Source: CADEDV01 sp964437415
Lineage (GTDB): Bacteria; Bacteroidota; Bacteroidia; Chitinophagales; Chitinophagaceae
Assembly (NCBI GenBank): GCA_964437415.1
Contig: CAYTGN010000007.1
Location: forward strand, 108,851-172,850
Direction of reading: 5' to 3'
DNA: 64,000 bases
Shown: one piece after another, positions 1 through 9,528 of the stretch
Layout of the letters: every line of letters begins with the position of its first letter
Position numbering within the stretch: position 1 is the stretch's first letter
Notes under the pieces: model-generated
What the model was told of the DNA's origin: nothing
Databases searched by the model: none
The model's input: the letters and a program-made list of their open reading frames with translations, nothing else
Program-made: the position numbers and the translations under genes

Positions 1-245
1 AATTTGATGATGAAACTGCCATAAACGGCCCTCACAAATGCCTGGGGGTTGCTGGCCTTCATGCCCCTTTGCAGCAGCCAGAATGAAAAAATGGTGAGCA
101 GCAGCAACAACAGGTTTCCCATCAGCAGTACATCCCTGTTAAAACCCCAATTCTCCAGCAAATTTTTTCCGGCCACAAAAAAACCACTCAGCACAATGAA
201 TAAGATCAGCAACGGACGAAGGGAATGGAGACTACTTTGGTTCAT
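1..245 (-). CDS. Small membrane protein of the ATP synthase region (partial)
   Basis: This gene runs off the left edge of the window, so only its first 81 or so codons are visible. It starts with MNQSSLHSLRPLLIL. The visible part has two hydrophobic segments, about residues 10-26 and 40-57, joined by a short polar loop. Its start overlaps the end of the AtpZ-like gene by 14 bases, which suggests translational coupling. In Bacteroidota a small hypothetical membrane protein commonly lies between atpZ and the F0 subunit a gene, so a role near F1F0-ATP synthase assembly is inferred from position only. No catalytic motif is visible. The start ATG is at 245. Confidence 0.7.
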   Translation of the reverse strand, partial: MNQSSLHSLRPLLILFIVLSGFFVAGKNLLENWGFNRDVLLMGNLLLLLLTIFSFWLLQRGMKASNPQAFVRAVYGSFIIK

Positions 246-474
246 TCTTTTTTTTGGTCCCGGTTTCCCGGAAAAGTTTGTAAAACATTCCGGCGAGGAC
301 GAGCAAAGGTAAGAAACAGGAAAACATTGGCAGGGTGTGCAGCCACCTGTCAATTCTCAGACCGGCAAAAACAGCAATAACCAATGCAACCAGGATCTGA
401 GTGCCAAGGCCTGCATAGCGTAAAAGATCCCTGTTGTTATTTGGTGACGGCCGTTTGTTCATGGCCATTACCAT
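232..474 (-). CDS. AtpZ/AtpI-like F0F1-ATPase accessory subunit
   Basis: This 80-residue protein has two transmembrane helices (about residues 22-42 and 48-68) separated by a short RIDRWL turn. That is the layout of the AtpZ/AtpI family, small membrane proteins encoded ahead of the F1F0 ATP synthase genes and thought to help assemble the c-ring or supply magnesium. The gene overlaps the end of the bactofilin gene. Three in-frame ATGs (474, 468, 462) are available, and the last, giving MNKRPSP, resembles the usual family start and leaves the shortest overlap. The tail is rich in lysine. The family call rests on size, topology and neighbourhood, since this family has little conserved sequence. 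Confidence 0.75.
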   Translation of the reverse strand: MVMAMNKRPSPNNNRDLLRYAGLGTQILVALVIAVFAGLRIDRWLHTLPMFSCFLPLLVLAGMFYKLFRETGTKKKNEPK

Positions 475-859
475 TGCTCATTTCAACAATATTGGCGCCC
501 ATGTGGCACTGACCATTGAAAGTTGCTGTTGGCTCCACCTGCAATTTACCGGCATAAAGATTCCCGGTCACCACGCATTCGCCGCGAAGCTGCAACAGGT
601 CCTTGGCCCTGACATTGCCGGATACTTTACCAACAATGTCTGCCTGTGTGCCGCTGACATCACCTTCAACATTGCCATTGTTGCCTATCACAATTTTTGC
701 GGTGCTGTGCACATTTCCGATGATGGTTCCGTCAATGCGGATGTCGCTGCTGCTGCTGATGTCGCCTTTCAGCGTGGTGCCATGGCCGATGAGAGTGGTG
801 CCATTGGTCCCGCTTGTTTTTTCTGGCTGCATTTCAGTTTTGTTTTTGTTATTAAACAT
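437..859 (-). CDS. Bactofilin (polymer-forming cytoskeletal protein)
   Basis: This 140-residue protein carries a bactofilin (DUF583) core at about residues 22-120. The core shows the regular hydrophobic/glycine periodicity of a right-handed beta-helix, in repeats such as IRIDGTIIGNV, IVIGNNGNVEGDV and LLQLRGECVVTGN. The ends are polar and probably disordered. Bactofilins polymerise without nucleotide and act in cell shape or in placing cell-wall enzymes, often beside a gene for an M23 peptidase. Here the upstream gene encodes only an N-terminal membrane part related to such peptidases, and the downstream gene is the AtpZ-like one. Nine bases separate it from the upstream gene, so the block is probably one transcript. 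Confidence 0.93.
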   Translation of the reverse strand: MFNNKNKTEMQPEKTSGTNGTTLIGHGTTLKGDISSSSDIRIDGTIIGNVHSTAKIVIGNNGNVEGDVSGTQADIVGKVSGNVRAKDLLQLRGECVVTGNLYAGKLQVEPTATFNGQCHMGANIVEMSNGNGHEQTAVTK

Positions 860-868
860 AGGTATTGA

Positions 869-1264
869 TTAGTCGTTAGATATTTCTGCTTTTGGTACGT
901 TCAGTTCCAGTGTGTCAAGAACGATGGTCGCATCACCTTTGAGCACCTGGCGGATATTGTTGATGTAGTTAGTCTGGTAAAACACCTGTTTTTCTAAGGA
1001 ATCCACCCGGTATTTCATGTCCCGGTACTCCCTGCCGATCTTCAGGTCATCATAACCCGGAATGTAATACTTCAATGGCGTGAAAACGATCAGGGCGACA
1101 GTCAGGCCAACCAAAACAACAAAAATTGTGCTCAACACCACATAAACGCTTAATCTGGATAACTTAAAGGTCACCACTTCCTCATAAGTATCGTCGTTCA
1201 TGACCACCAGCCGGTAACGGTTTCTGAGCCGTTTCAGGGTAGAGCCGGCTTCCAGTTTTGCCAT
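869..1264 (-). CDS. Membrane protein resembling the N-terminus of Bacteroidota M23 peptidases
   Basis: This 131-residue protein has a basic cytoplasmic segment (RLRNRYRLVVMNDDTYEEV), one transmembrane helix at about residues 40-62, a short TPLKYYIPGY motif, and a periplasmic coiled-coil-like stretch (about residues 75-110). The segment YRLV-NDDT-EEV followed by FTPL--YIPGY is, from memory, the opening of bactofilin-linked M23 family metallopeptidases in Bacteroidota. Those proteins go on for another 150-200 residues with the HxxxD and HxH zinc motifs, which are absent here. The coding region ends in a normal stop nine bases before bactofilin. It may be a membrane partner of bactofilin without enzyme activity. 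Confidence 0.65.
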   Translation of the reverse strand: MAKLEAGSTLKRLRNRYRLVVMNDDTYEEVVTFKLSRLSVYVVLSTIFVVLVGLTVALIVFTPLKYYIPGYDDLKIGREYRDMKYRVDSLEKQVFYQTNYINNIRQVLKGDATIVLDTLELNVPKAEISND

Positions 1265-1392
1265 AGATCAGTTTTAAAGACTTTAAAGGTAAGGAATGCT
1301 TGTTGGTTTTGCCAGCATCCCGTTCATCAAAAAAGGTAAAAAAAGTGAGCAATTTTTATACTAAAATGTCTGAAATTCAGTTAATAAGACTT

Positions 1393-1400
1393 TAGTTTTG
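1393..1400 (+). promoter_or_regulatory. Candidate -7 box of the porW promoter
   Basis: TAGTTTTG matches the Bacteroidota primary-sigma -7 consensus TAnnTTTG and lies ten bases before the ATG at 1411, implying a very short leader. Confidence 0.6.
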
Positions 1401-1410
1401 CGCCGGAAAA

Positions 1411-4400
1411 ATGCATTTCACCCGATATACCATAACTGCAGCAGCTTTTTTCTTCCTTGGCCTGCTTGCCGGCAGCGCTTTCGGGCAGTCAGGAAGCACT
1501 CTGGACATCACCAAACCCAAAGAATATGAAGAGAGGGTATTGCAGTCTGAAAGAGAGGATAAAAAATTCACAACCGTCCGTCGCTTTTTCCAAAATACCG
1601 GCACCCATTACAACTATTTTTTCAACGCCAACAACAAATTGAACGAGGTTATTGAAAAAGCAAAAGCCTCATTTAAAGACGATTATTCACTTTTATTGCC
1701 ATTTTACAATTACAGCCTTGATGCAACTGCTGCCGACAGCATTCAGTTGGATTCGGTCTCTTACAAATCTCAAAGCGGAATAGCCCTCCACGACCTGCGC
1801 AATGACTGGATTGATAATTTGTACCTGCTCTGGGGCGCCTCATATTACCTCCGCAAAGAATTTGATTCGGCCTACCTGATGTTTCAGTACATCAACTTTG
1901 CCTTTGCTGAAAAAGAAAAGGATGGGTATTACAAAACAATCGGCAGCAGCAGGGATGGCAACTCGGCCCTGAGCATTGCCAGTAAGGAAAAAAACAGCCT
2001 TACAAGAAAAATATTCACACAGCCCCCCAGCCGCAATGATGCTTTTATCTGGCAGATAAGGAATTTCCTGGCCCAGGACCAGTTTGCCGAAGCCGCCAGC
2101 CTGATCGTGACATTGCGCAATGATCCTGTTTTTCCCAAACGGCTGCACAGCGACCTGGAAGAAGTTCAGGCTTTCTGGTTTTATAAGCAAAGCATGTGGG
2201 ACAGCGCCGCTGCTCATTTAGAAAAAGCTTTGGATAATGCCAGCAACAAGCAGGAAAGGGCCCGCTGGGAATACCTGCTGGCACAACTGTATGAACTTTC
2301 AGGCAACTATGACGAATCAGAAAAATATTTCAGCAAAGCTATTGGCCACACCACCGACCCGATCCTGGAAGTGTATGCAAGACTTTCCTCCATCCGGGTG
2401 AACAAAGACGGCGGAGAAAATTATATTGATAAAAACATTGCAGAGTTGCTGCGCATGGCCAAAAGAGATAAGTACACTGATTACAGGGACATCATTTACT
2501 ACATGGCGGCACAAATGGAATTAGAACGCAACAATGTTGAAGGCGCCCTTCCGCTGTTGCTAAAGAGTACACAGGTTGCGAGCAACAATCCTTCGCAGCG
2601 CAATAAAGCTTTTTTGCAATTGGCAGAACTGGCTTATGCCAAAAAACAATACCGCCAGGCTTATAATTTTTACGACAGCATCCGGATCGATGATCCGGCA
2701 CTGAAAAACCCGGAGACCATTGAGAGCAGAAAAGAAATGCTGGGCAAAGTGTCTTTCAACCTTGAAGTGATCGAAAGACAGGACAGCCTGCAACGAATTG
2801 CTGCCCTGCCCGAAGACGAAAGAGAGGATTTTGTAAAAAAATTAGTCAGGCAAATCCGCAAACAACAGGGTTTGAAAGATGAATCGTTTACTACCGGTTC
2901 TTCCCTTCCGCCAGTGGTTGCCCCTACTCTCTTTGGCAGTAATGATGCAAGAGGAGAATGGTATTTTTATAACAATAATTCACGGCAAAAAGGGCTCACC
3001 GATTTTAAATCACGATGGGGCAACAGACCCAACACTGATAACTGGCGGCGCAGTTCTGCTATTGCTGCCGGTTTGCAAAACAGGAATATGCTGCCTTCAG
3101 GCGGACCAGCCACTGCACAAGGCGGCAGCGATCAAAGCGGACCGCAGGAAGCTACATATGATGGATTATACAGCAAACTGCCGCTTACCCCTGAGTTGAT
3201 GAAACAATCCAACGATTCAGTGAAAGCAGCGATGTTCATTTTGGGTAAAGCATATATCCAGGAAATTGAAGATTGCGCAGAAGGTGTGGAAACCATGGAA
3301 GGTCTCCGGCAGCGTTTCCCTGAATTTGACCCGATGGATGAAGTGCTGTTCAACCTTTATTATTGTTATCAAAAGAATGGTGATGCCGCCAAAGCTGCAG
3401 CTATCAAAAAACTGATGTCGGAAAAATTCGGCAACAGCAATTATACGACTATCGTCACCACCGGTAAAAATCCGCAAACTAAAGCTGGTAACACAGAAGC
3501 CACCAAAACCTATGAACGCATCTATGACCTGTTCATTGAAGGACAGTTCAGCACGGCTGTGGCGGAAAAGAAAAAAGCTGACCAGCAATATGGCAATAAC
3601 TACTGGACACCGCAATTGCTCTATATCGAATCCGTTTATTATGTCCGTGAAAGAAACGACAGCACGGCCATCGGCATATTGAATACGATCATCAACCGTT
3701 TCGGCGACCATGCCCTTGCTGAAAAGGCCCGCAATCTTATTGATGTTTTAGGCCGACGCAAGCAAATTGAGGAAGAACTCCGCAATCTTGTCATCACCCG
3801 ACCTGTAGAAACACCCCGCAAACCTGTAGTGACAGAGCCTGTGACCCAACCGCCACCCAAAACAGAAAGACCAGTGGTGAAAGACACATTGGCTGCTAAA
3901 ATTGAGAAAGATACAAAAGTGAATTTGCCGGCAGCAGCCGATTCGATAAAGTCCATTGCACAGCCACAGGTGAAACTGCCGGAGATCAAACCGGCTGATA
4001 AAGACACAACTGCGGCAACACCTGATTCTATCTTGACAAAAACACCTGTGCAACAAGACAGCTTAACTACAGCGCCTCCGGTTGTTTTACCAGATACACC
4101 TAAAGACACAGTTGCCGCAAAAACAGATCCGGCACCGGCAAGAGAAGAAGCAAGACCGGGTGAGTTTTATTTTGCACCGGATGTACCCTACTATGTAGTG
4201 CTGGTGCTGAATAAAGTGGACAGGATCTTTGTAACAGAAGCAAGGAATGCCTTTGCCCGCTATAACAGGGACAGCTATGCTGCCAACAAACTCGAAACTG
4301 AACTCAGCGATCTGGATGATGACAACAAATTATTGCTGATCAGTTCTTTTAAAACTGCGGAGGAAGCCATTGATTATATCAACCGGACAAAACCAAGAAC

Positions 4401-4545
4401 AGCCACTGAGATCATTCCCTGGCTGAGAGGCGGCAAATACACCTACTCCATCATTTCTGCACACAGCCTTGATGTGCTGAAAGAAAAAAAGAACCTCGAC
4501 GAATACAGCAAACAACTGAATCAGCGCTGGCCCGGCCAGTTCTGA
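1411..4545 (+). CDS. porW: T9SS-associated TPR protein PorW/SprE family
   Basis: This 1044-residue exported protein begins with a signal peptide (about residues 1-26, ending in SAFGQ). Tetratricopeptide-like repeats follow (about 60-450 and again around 600-780), then a proline/threonine/lysine-rich linker (about 793-915) and a C-terminal globular domain (about 917-1044). Length, order and wording such as the N-terminal HYNYFFNANNKL match the PorW/SprE family, which is needed for type IX secretion and gliding in Bacteroidota. Known members are usually lipoproteins, but no lipobox cysteine is visible at this signal peptide, so membrane attachment is uncertain. T9SS cargo genes lie at 11912 and 25815. 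The gene appears to be transcribed alone. Confidence 0.85.
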   Translation: MHFTRYTITAAAFFFLGLLAGSAFGQSGSTLDITKPKEYEERVLQSEREDKKFTTVRRFFQNTGTHYNYFFNANNKLNEVIEKAKASFKDDYSLLLPFYNYSLDATAADSIQLDSVSYKSQSGIALHDLRNDWIDNLYLLWGASYYLRKEFDSAYLMFQYINFAFAEKEKDGYYKTIGSSRDGNSALSIASKEKNSLTRKIFTQPPSRNDAFIWQIRNFLAQDQFAEAASLIVTLRNDPVFPKRLHSDLEEVQAFWFYKQSMWDSAAAHLEKALDNASNKQERARWEYLLAQLYELSGNYDESEKYFSKAIGHTTDPILEVYARLSSIRVNKDGGENYIDKNIAELLRMAKRDKYTDYRDIIYYMAAQMELERNNVEGALPLLLKSTQVASNNPSQRNKAFLQLAELAYAKKQYRQAYNFYDSIRIDDPALKNPETIESRKEMLGKVSFNLEVIERQDSLQRIAALPEDEREDFVKKLVRQIRKQQGLKDESFTTGSSLPPVVAPTLFGSNDARGEWYFYNNNSRQKGLTDFKSRWGNRPNTDNWRRSSAIAAGLQNRNMLPSGGPATAQGGSDQSGPQEATYDGLYSKLPLTPELMKQSNDSVKAAMFILGKAYIQEIEDCAEGVETMEGLRQRFPEFDPMDEVLFNLYYCYQKNGDAAKAAAIKKLMSEKFGNSNYTTIVTTGKNPQTKAGNTEATKTYERIYDLFIEGQFSTAVAEKKKADQQYGNNYWTPQLLYIESVYYVRERNDSTAIGILNTIINRFGDHALAEKARNLIDVLGRRKQIEEELRNLVITRPVETPRKPVVTEPVTQPPPKTERPVVKDTLAAKIEKDTKVNLPAAADSIKSIAQPQVKLPEIKPADKDTTAATPDSILTKTPVQQDSLTTAPPVVLPDTPKDTVAAKTDPAPAREEARPGEFYFAPDVPYYVVLVLNKVDRIFVTEARNAFARYNRDSYAANKLETELSDLDDDNKLLLISSFKTAEEAIDYINRTKPRTATEIIPWLRGGKYTYSIISAHSLDVLKEKKNLDEYSKQLNQRWPGQF

Positions 4546-4739
4546 TCGCCTACAGCTATGCTTATTACCCTATTGCAAAAATGGGGATGCTTCCCTGTTT
4601 TGCTGAAAACAGCTTTAAATTTACTTTGGCAAAAAATTAATGCACATCTCTGAGCAGCCGCCCTGCTTTTTCTTAATTTCGGTATGCAGAAACCTGTTGA
4701 TATCGCATCATTTTACCTAACCCCAACTATTCCATTCAT

Positions 4740-7151
4740 ATGAAAAGATCAGTGCGGATTTTCTGGCGCATTTTCCTGGTTGGTTTCGGCGCTTTTATCC
4801 TCCTCATCATCATGGCCAATTTTGGTGTATTTGGCAAAATGCCATCGCTGAAAGAATTAGAAAATCCGAGCATCCAGCAGGCATCGGAATTATATGCCAT
4901 TGACGGCACATTGATGGGTAAGTATTACACTGAAAGAGGCAACCGCAGCAATGTAAAATACCGTGATATTTCCCGCTATGCGGTTGATGCCCTTATCGCC
5001 ACAGAAGATGAACGTTTTTACAGCCATGCGGGCATTGATTTCAAATCTACGCTGCGTGCCACTTTCACCATGGGCAGGCAGGGCGGCGGCAGCACCATAA
5101 CCCAGCAATTGGCGAAGGCATTGCTGGACCAGGGCAGCAAGAACAGGGCCACCCGTGCCATTGAGAAACTGAAAGAATGGATCATCGCCGTGAAACTGGA
5201 AAGAAATTTCACCAAGGAAGAGATCATCACTCTATATCTCAATGCTGTTCCGTTTGGCGATAATATTTACGGCATCCGGAATGCATCCCGCACTTTTTTC
5301 CAGAAAGAGCCTGACCGCCTGAATGTGGAAGAAGCGGCGATGCTGGTGGGCATGCTGAAAGGAAATGCTATCTACAATCCGCGGCGAAATCCCAAAGCAG
5401 CGCTGGATCGCCGCAACGTGGTGCTGAGCCAGATGGTCGTTAACAAAAAGATCTCAGCAGATGAAGGCGCCAAACTGAAAGCAAGCCCCATTGTTCTCAA
5501 CTACCGGAAACTAGATGAGAACACAGGCTATGCTCCATATTTCAGGGAAGTTTTAAGAGATGAAGTAAGACAACTGCTGAAAGAAATACCAAAACCGGAT
5601 GGTGGCAGCTATGATATTTACCAGGATGGTTTAAAAATATATACCACTATCAATCCACGGATGCAGGAGTATGCGGAGGAAGCGGTGGCCTCGCATATGC
5701 CCACTTTGCAAAAAGCACTTATTTCACAGTCAAGAGTGAAAAACGGCGCTGTGTGGAAAGACCACAAGGACATTCTGGAAAAAGCCATGAGACAAAGCGA
5801 CCGCTGGCGCAATATGGCTGATGACGGGCTGAGTGATAAAGAGATCAGGGCGGCATTTGACCAGAAAGTGAGTATGAAAATATTTGCATGGAATGCAAAA
5901 AGGGAAAAGGATACCATGATGACACCTTCTGATTCAGTCAGGTATCACCGGCAGATGATGCAAACAGGTTTTATGGTGATGGACCCCATTACCGGCGAAG
6001 TGAAAGCATGGGTGGGTGGCATCAATTTCAAAACATATAAATATGACCACGTCAACCTGAAAACCAAAAGACAGGTAGGCTCAACCATCAAACCTCTTCT
6101 TTATACACAAGCCATGGAAGAAAGAGGTTTTACCGCAGAAACAGAATGTGAGAACACAGCACAATATTTTGGTAATGGAGCATGGGTGCCTGCTGCGAAA
6201 AAATGCCCGGGTGGTGTTATCAGCATGGCTAACGCCCTGGCATGGTCGAAAAACTGTGCAACGGCCTATATCATGAAACAGGTAGGCCCCGAACAGTTTG
6301 CAGACTTTTTGGGTCGTTTGCAGATCCCCACAAAAGTGGATCCTTTTCCTTCTATATCGCTGGGCTCCTGCGATCTTTCATTATATGAAATGATGTGGGC
6401 CTACAGCATTTTTGCCGGCGGCGGATTTTCTACCAAACCTTATATGATCAGCCGGATAGAAGATCGCAACGGCAATGTTATCAAACGATTTGATTATAGT
6501 GTAAACCGCAAGGAAGTGGTGAGTGAGGCCACTGCCTACAAAATGACCCGTATGATGCAGGGCACTGTTGATAAAGGTACTGCCGCAGGCTTGCGGGGAA
6601 GATTAGGTGCTGCAGAAATGGGAGGCAAAACAGGAACCACCAACTCCAATGCTGATTTCTGGTTCATTGGGTTCACCCCTCAACTGCAGGCAGGTGCCTG
6701 GGTGGGTTGCGATGACCGTTTTATCACGTTGGAAAGTTCTGCCTTCTTTGGCGGCTCTGTAGCAAGACCCGTCTGGGAATATTTTTTCAAAAAAGTATAT
6801 GCCGATAAAACACTGGGTATCGAAAAAGATGCAAGGTTCTCCATGCCGGAAGAACTGGAGAATTATATCAACAGCGCCGATATTCTTGATATGATTGATT
6901 CTGTTCCGCCGCCCGGCGCTGAAGGCGAAGACCAGGGTGTGGGCAATGAAGATGACTATATGATCATGCATGAATATATCGGGCCTGAGTCAACACCGGT
7001 GAAAGAGGATGACAAGCCGAAAAAAGATACCAACAGCAAAACTCCGGCAGAAAAAGATGCCAAACCCATTGGTGCACCTGTGGAAGAACCTAAAAAAAAG
7101 AAAGGTTTTTTGAAAAACCTTTTCAAGAAAAAAGATAAGGAAAAGAATTAA
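4740..7151 (+). CDS. mrcA: Penicillin-binding protein 1A (bifunctional transglycosylase/transpeptidase)
   Basis: This 803-residue class A penicillin-binding protein builds peptidoglycan at the outer face of the inner membrane. A single transmembrane anchor spans about residues 8-29. The glycosyltransferase 51 domain has ATEDERFYSHAGID (from about residue 87) and GGSTITQQLAK (about 116). The transpeptidase domain has the catalytic serine in STIKP (about 447), SKN (about 503) and KTGTT (about 630). The tail after residue 720 is acidic, then lysine-rich, and low in complexity. The gene stands alone, with a 194-base upstream gap and a hairpin terminator directly after its stop, facing the convergent polyphosphate kinase gene. 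Confidence 0.95.
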   Translation: MKRSVRIFWRIFLVGFGAFILLIIMANFGVFGKMPSLKELENPSIQQASELYAIDGTLMGKYYTERGNRSNVKYRDISRYAVDALIATEDERFYSHAGIDFKSTLRATFTMGRQGGGSTITQQLAKALLDQGSKNRATRAIEKLKEWIIAVKLERNFTKEEIITLYLNAVPFGDNIYGIRNASRTFFQKEPDRLNVEEAAMLVGMLKGNAIYNPRRNPKAALDRRNVVLSQMVVNKKISADEGAKLKASPIVLNYRKLDENTGYAPYFREVLRDEVRQLLKEIPKPDGGSYDIYQDGLKIYTTINPRMQEYAEEAVASHMPTLQKALISQSRVKNGAVWKDHKDILEKAMRQSDRWRNMADDGLSDKEIRAAFDQKVSMKIFAWNAKREKDTMMTPSDSVRYHRQMMQTGFMVMDPITGEVKAWVGGINFKTYKYDHVNLKTKRQVGSTIKPLLYTQAMEERGFTAETECENTAQYFGNGAWVPAAKKCPGGVISMANALAWSKNCATAYIMKQVGPEQFADFLGRLQIPTKVDPFPSISLGSCDLSLYEMMWAYSIFAGGGFSTKPYMISRIEDRNGNVIKRFDYSVNRKEVVSEATAYKMTRMMQGTVDKGTAAGLRGRLGAAEMGGKTGTTNSNADFWFIGFTPQLQAGAWVGCDDRFITLESSAFFGGSVARPVWEYFFKKVYADKTLGIEKDARFSMPEELENYINSADILDMIDSVPPPGAEGEDQGVGNEDDYMIMHEYIGPESTPVKEDDKPKKDTNSKTPAEKDAKPIGAPVEEPKKKKGFLKNLFKKKDKEKN

Positions 7152-7170
7152 TTGCCCAGAATCTCATCGA

Positions 7171-7199
7171 AAAGCCTGTTCAAACGAGCAGGCTTTTTT
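7171..7199 (+). terminator. Rho-independent terminator between mrcA and ppk1
   Basis: AAAGCCTG (7171-7178) pairs with CAGGCTTT (7189-7196) across a ten-base loop and runs into a T tract. It contains the stop codon of the convergent ppk1, so it may serve both strands. Confidence 0.75.
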
Positions 7200-9300
7200 C
7201 TGCTTCATAGCTGTTTATCGCTGCAGGCTGGCTCAGCGCTTTTACATATTCAAAAATCTCCTGCTGTGCTTCTGATCTTTTTTCGCCGTCTGCAATTGTC
7301 CTGCGCTGGTTATCGAGGCTTGTATTGATATAAACAGTTTTGCAGTTATCGTTTAGCTGTATCTGCAATATATCATGCAATTGTTTCCGGAGTTCATCAT
7401 CATAAACAGGGAAACAAACTTCAATGCGGCTGTGGAGGTTGCGGTTCATCCAGTCAGCACTGCCCATGTAGCAAACAGGCTTCCCGTTGTTATTAAAATA
7501 AAAAACCCTAGCATGCTCCAGGTAGCGATCCACAATACGATGTACGGTAATGTTCTCGCTTTGCCCTTCCACTCCCGGCGCCAGGCAGCAAATGCTGCGG
7601 GCAATCAGTTGCACTTTCACTCCCGCCTGGCTGGCTTCGTATAATTTCTTAATAATCTCTCTTTCCTGGAGGTTATTTAGTTTGATGATGATATTGGCCG
7701 GTCTCCCTTTTTTGGCATGTTTGATCTCACGGTCAATCAGTTTGCTGAAACGCCTGGTCATATTGAACTGCGACACCAGCAGGTGTTTGAATGAAAGTTT
7801 GTCGTAGGCCGTTACCAGTGTTCTTGACTGAAGGTAACGGAACAGCATTTCCAGTTCTTCTCCAAAAAAAGGAGCTGCGGTGAAAAGAACATGATCGGTG
7901 TAAAAACGGCCGGTGGCTTCATTGAAATTGCCTGTGGCCATAAAGGAATAATATTTCATCTCCTTCTGCTCCTGCCGCTTAACCAGCGCCACTTTTGCAT
8001 GCACCTTGATGCCGGGAATGCTGTTGATGATCTTCACCCCTGCTGCTTTCATTTTCTTTGACCATTTCAGGTTGTTGGCTTCATCAAATCTTGCTTTCAA
8101 TTCAACGAAAACGGTCACCTTCTTTCCGTTTTTTGCAGCGCTGATCAGCGCATTTACAATATGTGAATCGGCTGCGACTCGGTAAAGTGTTACATACACT
8201 TCCTTTACAGCAGGATCAATGGCAGCTTCATTGAAAAACCGGAGAATATAATTATAGGAGTGATAAGGCAGGTGCAGCATCTTCTCTCCTGCGGAAATAC
8301 TTTCAAAAACGGAATGATGGTTATCAAAGCCGGGGTGCGATGTCGCCGGCCAGTCGGCATACTTCAGCCTTTTGCCGGAAGGATTGGGTAACCCGCCAAG
8401 ATCCCTGAGGTTATGATAACGTCCGCCCTCAAGCATTTCTTCACTGCGAAGCAAGAAATATTTCTGTACAACGCCCCGCACTTCTTGGGGCATCGCCTTA
8501 TCAAACAACAAACGGGTTGACCGTCCGATATCTCTTTTTTCTAATTGTCTTTCGATTTTTTCTGCAATATCACCGGCAAATTCATCTCCAATATCCAATT
8601 CTGCATCACGGGTCAGTTTGATGCTGTAGGCGCCATGAATGATAAATCCGGGAAAAACTTCCTCAAGGTTTTCCCTCACCACATCATCCAGGAAAAGCAG
8701 GTAGTGATCGTTATCAATATCCGGCAATACGGAAAATCTCGGCAAATCAAAAGAAGGGATGTTCAAAAGTGAATACAGGTGCTGACCCGGCTGGTTCTTG
8801 TCCTCCAGATCAACAATAAAATAAAGGGTATTATTTTCTAAAAAAACATTTGACTGGTTTTCTTTTCGCAGGATGACGGGCTGCATAAAGGATAACACCC
8901 TGGCCAGAAAATACTCCCTTATCACTTCTTTGTGCTCATCTCGCACAGGATCGCCATAATACAGGAAAATGTTATTTGCTCTCAGCTCCGGGATGATCTG
9001 CGTGGTAAGTATCCTGCCAAATTCTTCTAATTGTTCCCACACATTGGTTTGTACTACCTGCACAAGGTCTTTCGGATATTCTTCCCGCAATGAGGTTTTT
9101 TTGGCTTCAATGCTGGTGAAGGCGAAGATGGCCGGCATGCGAACCCGGAAAAATTCGTCGAGGTTGGAAGAAAAAATGGATAGAAACTGGATACGGCTGT
9201 AAAGCGGAACAGTTTTATCGGCTGCTTCCATCAGCACCCGGTGGTTAAAACTAAGCCAACTCATGTCCCTGTTGAGGAATTGGTAATTGCCTGCAGCCAT
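7180..9300 (-). CDS. ppk1: Polyphosphate kinase 1
   Basis: This 706-residue cytoplasmic enzyme reversibly transfers the terminal phosphate of ATP to a growing polyphosphate chain. It has the family's four-domain length. The N-terminal domain opens with FLNRDMSWLSFNHRVL. The two C-terminal phospholipase-D-like domains carry the histidines of the active site in KVHAKVALV (about residue 433, the expected phospho-histidine) and LEHARVFYF (about residue 595). ARSICCLAPG and GSADWMNRN are also typical. No exopolyphosphatase gene is adjacent. The gene is monocistronic and its end overlaps the terminator shared with mrcA. Confidence 0.97.
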   Translation of the reverse strand: MAAGNYQFLNRDMSWLSFNHRVLMEAADKTVPLYSRIQFLSIFSSNLDEFFRVRMPAIFAFTSIEAKKTSLREEYPKDLVQVVQTNVWEQLEEFGRILTTQIIPELRANNIFLYYGDPVRDEHKEVIREYFLARVLSFMQPVILRKENQSNVFLENNTLYFIVDLEDKNQPGQHLYSLLNIPSFDLPRFSVLPDIDNDHYLLFLDDVVRENLEEVFPGFIIHGAYSIKLTRDAELDIGDEFAGDIAEKIERQLEKRDIGRSTRLLFDKAMPQEVRGVVQKYFLLRSEEMLEGGRYHNLRDLGGLPNPSGKRLKYADWPATSHPGFDNHHSVFESISAGEKMLHLPYHSYNYILRFFNEAAIDPAVKEVYVTLYRVAADSHIVNALISAAKNGKKVTVFVELKARFDEANNLKWSKKMKAAGVKIINSIPGIKVHAKVALVKRQEQKEMKYYSFMATGNFNEATGRFYTDHVLFTAAPFFGEELEMLFRYLQSRTLVTAYDKLSFKHLLVSQFNMTRRFSKLIDREIKHAKKGRPANIIIKLNNLQEREIIKKLYEASQAGVKVQLIARSICCLAPGVEGQSENITVHRIVDRYLEHARVFYFNNNGKPVCYMGSADWMNRNLHSRIEVCFPVYDDELRKQLHDILQIQLNDNCKTVYINTSLDNQRRTIADGEKRSEAQQEIFEYVKALSQPAAINSYEAEKSLLV

Positions 9301-9528
9301 GATAACGGTTTCGGTAAAACTAAGATAGTGGTTTTTGAAGGGTTCTGTAAAAAGCCTGTAACCCTTTTGTGTACAAATATGCGATACCCGCTTATTTTAT
9401 CTCCTGATCAACCGCCCAGCTATTGCATACTGGTTGCCTGCATTAGAAAAGTTCTGTATATTCAAGCATCATTTCCGTATCCCGGCGAATTCACTCCTGC
9501 CCGCTCTTAATCAACAAAACCAACAACA

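Noticed and set aside
434..868. Open frame of 144 codons on the plus strand
   Set aside because: It lies exactly antisense to the well-supported bactofilin gene and has no recognisable family, signal peptide or coding logic.
9338..9366. AAGGGTT/AACCCTT hairpin upstream of ppk1
   Set aside because: Seven-base arms with a 15-base loop and no T tract; it can easily arise by chance.
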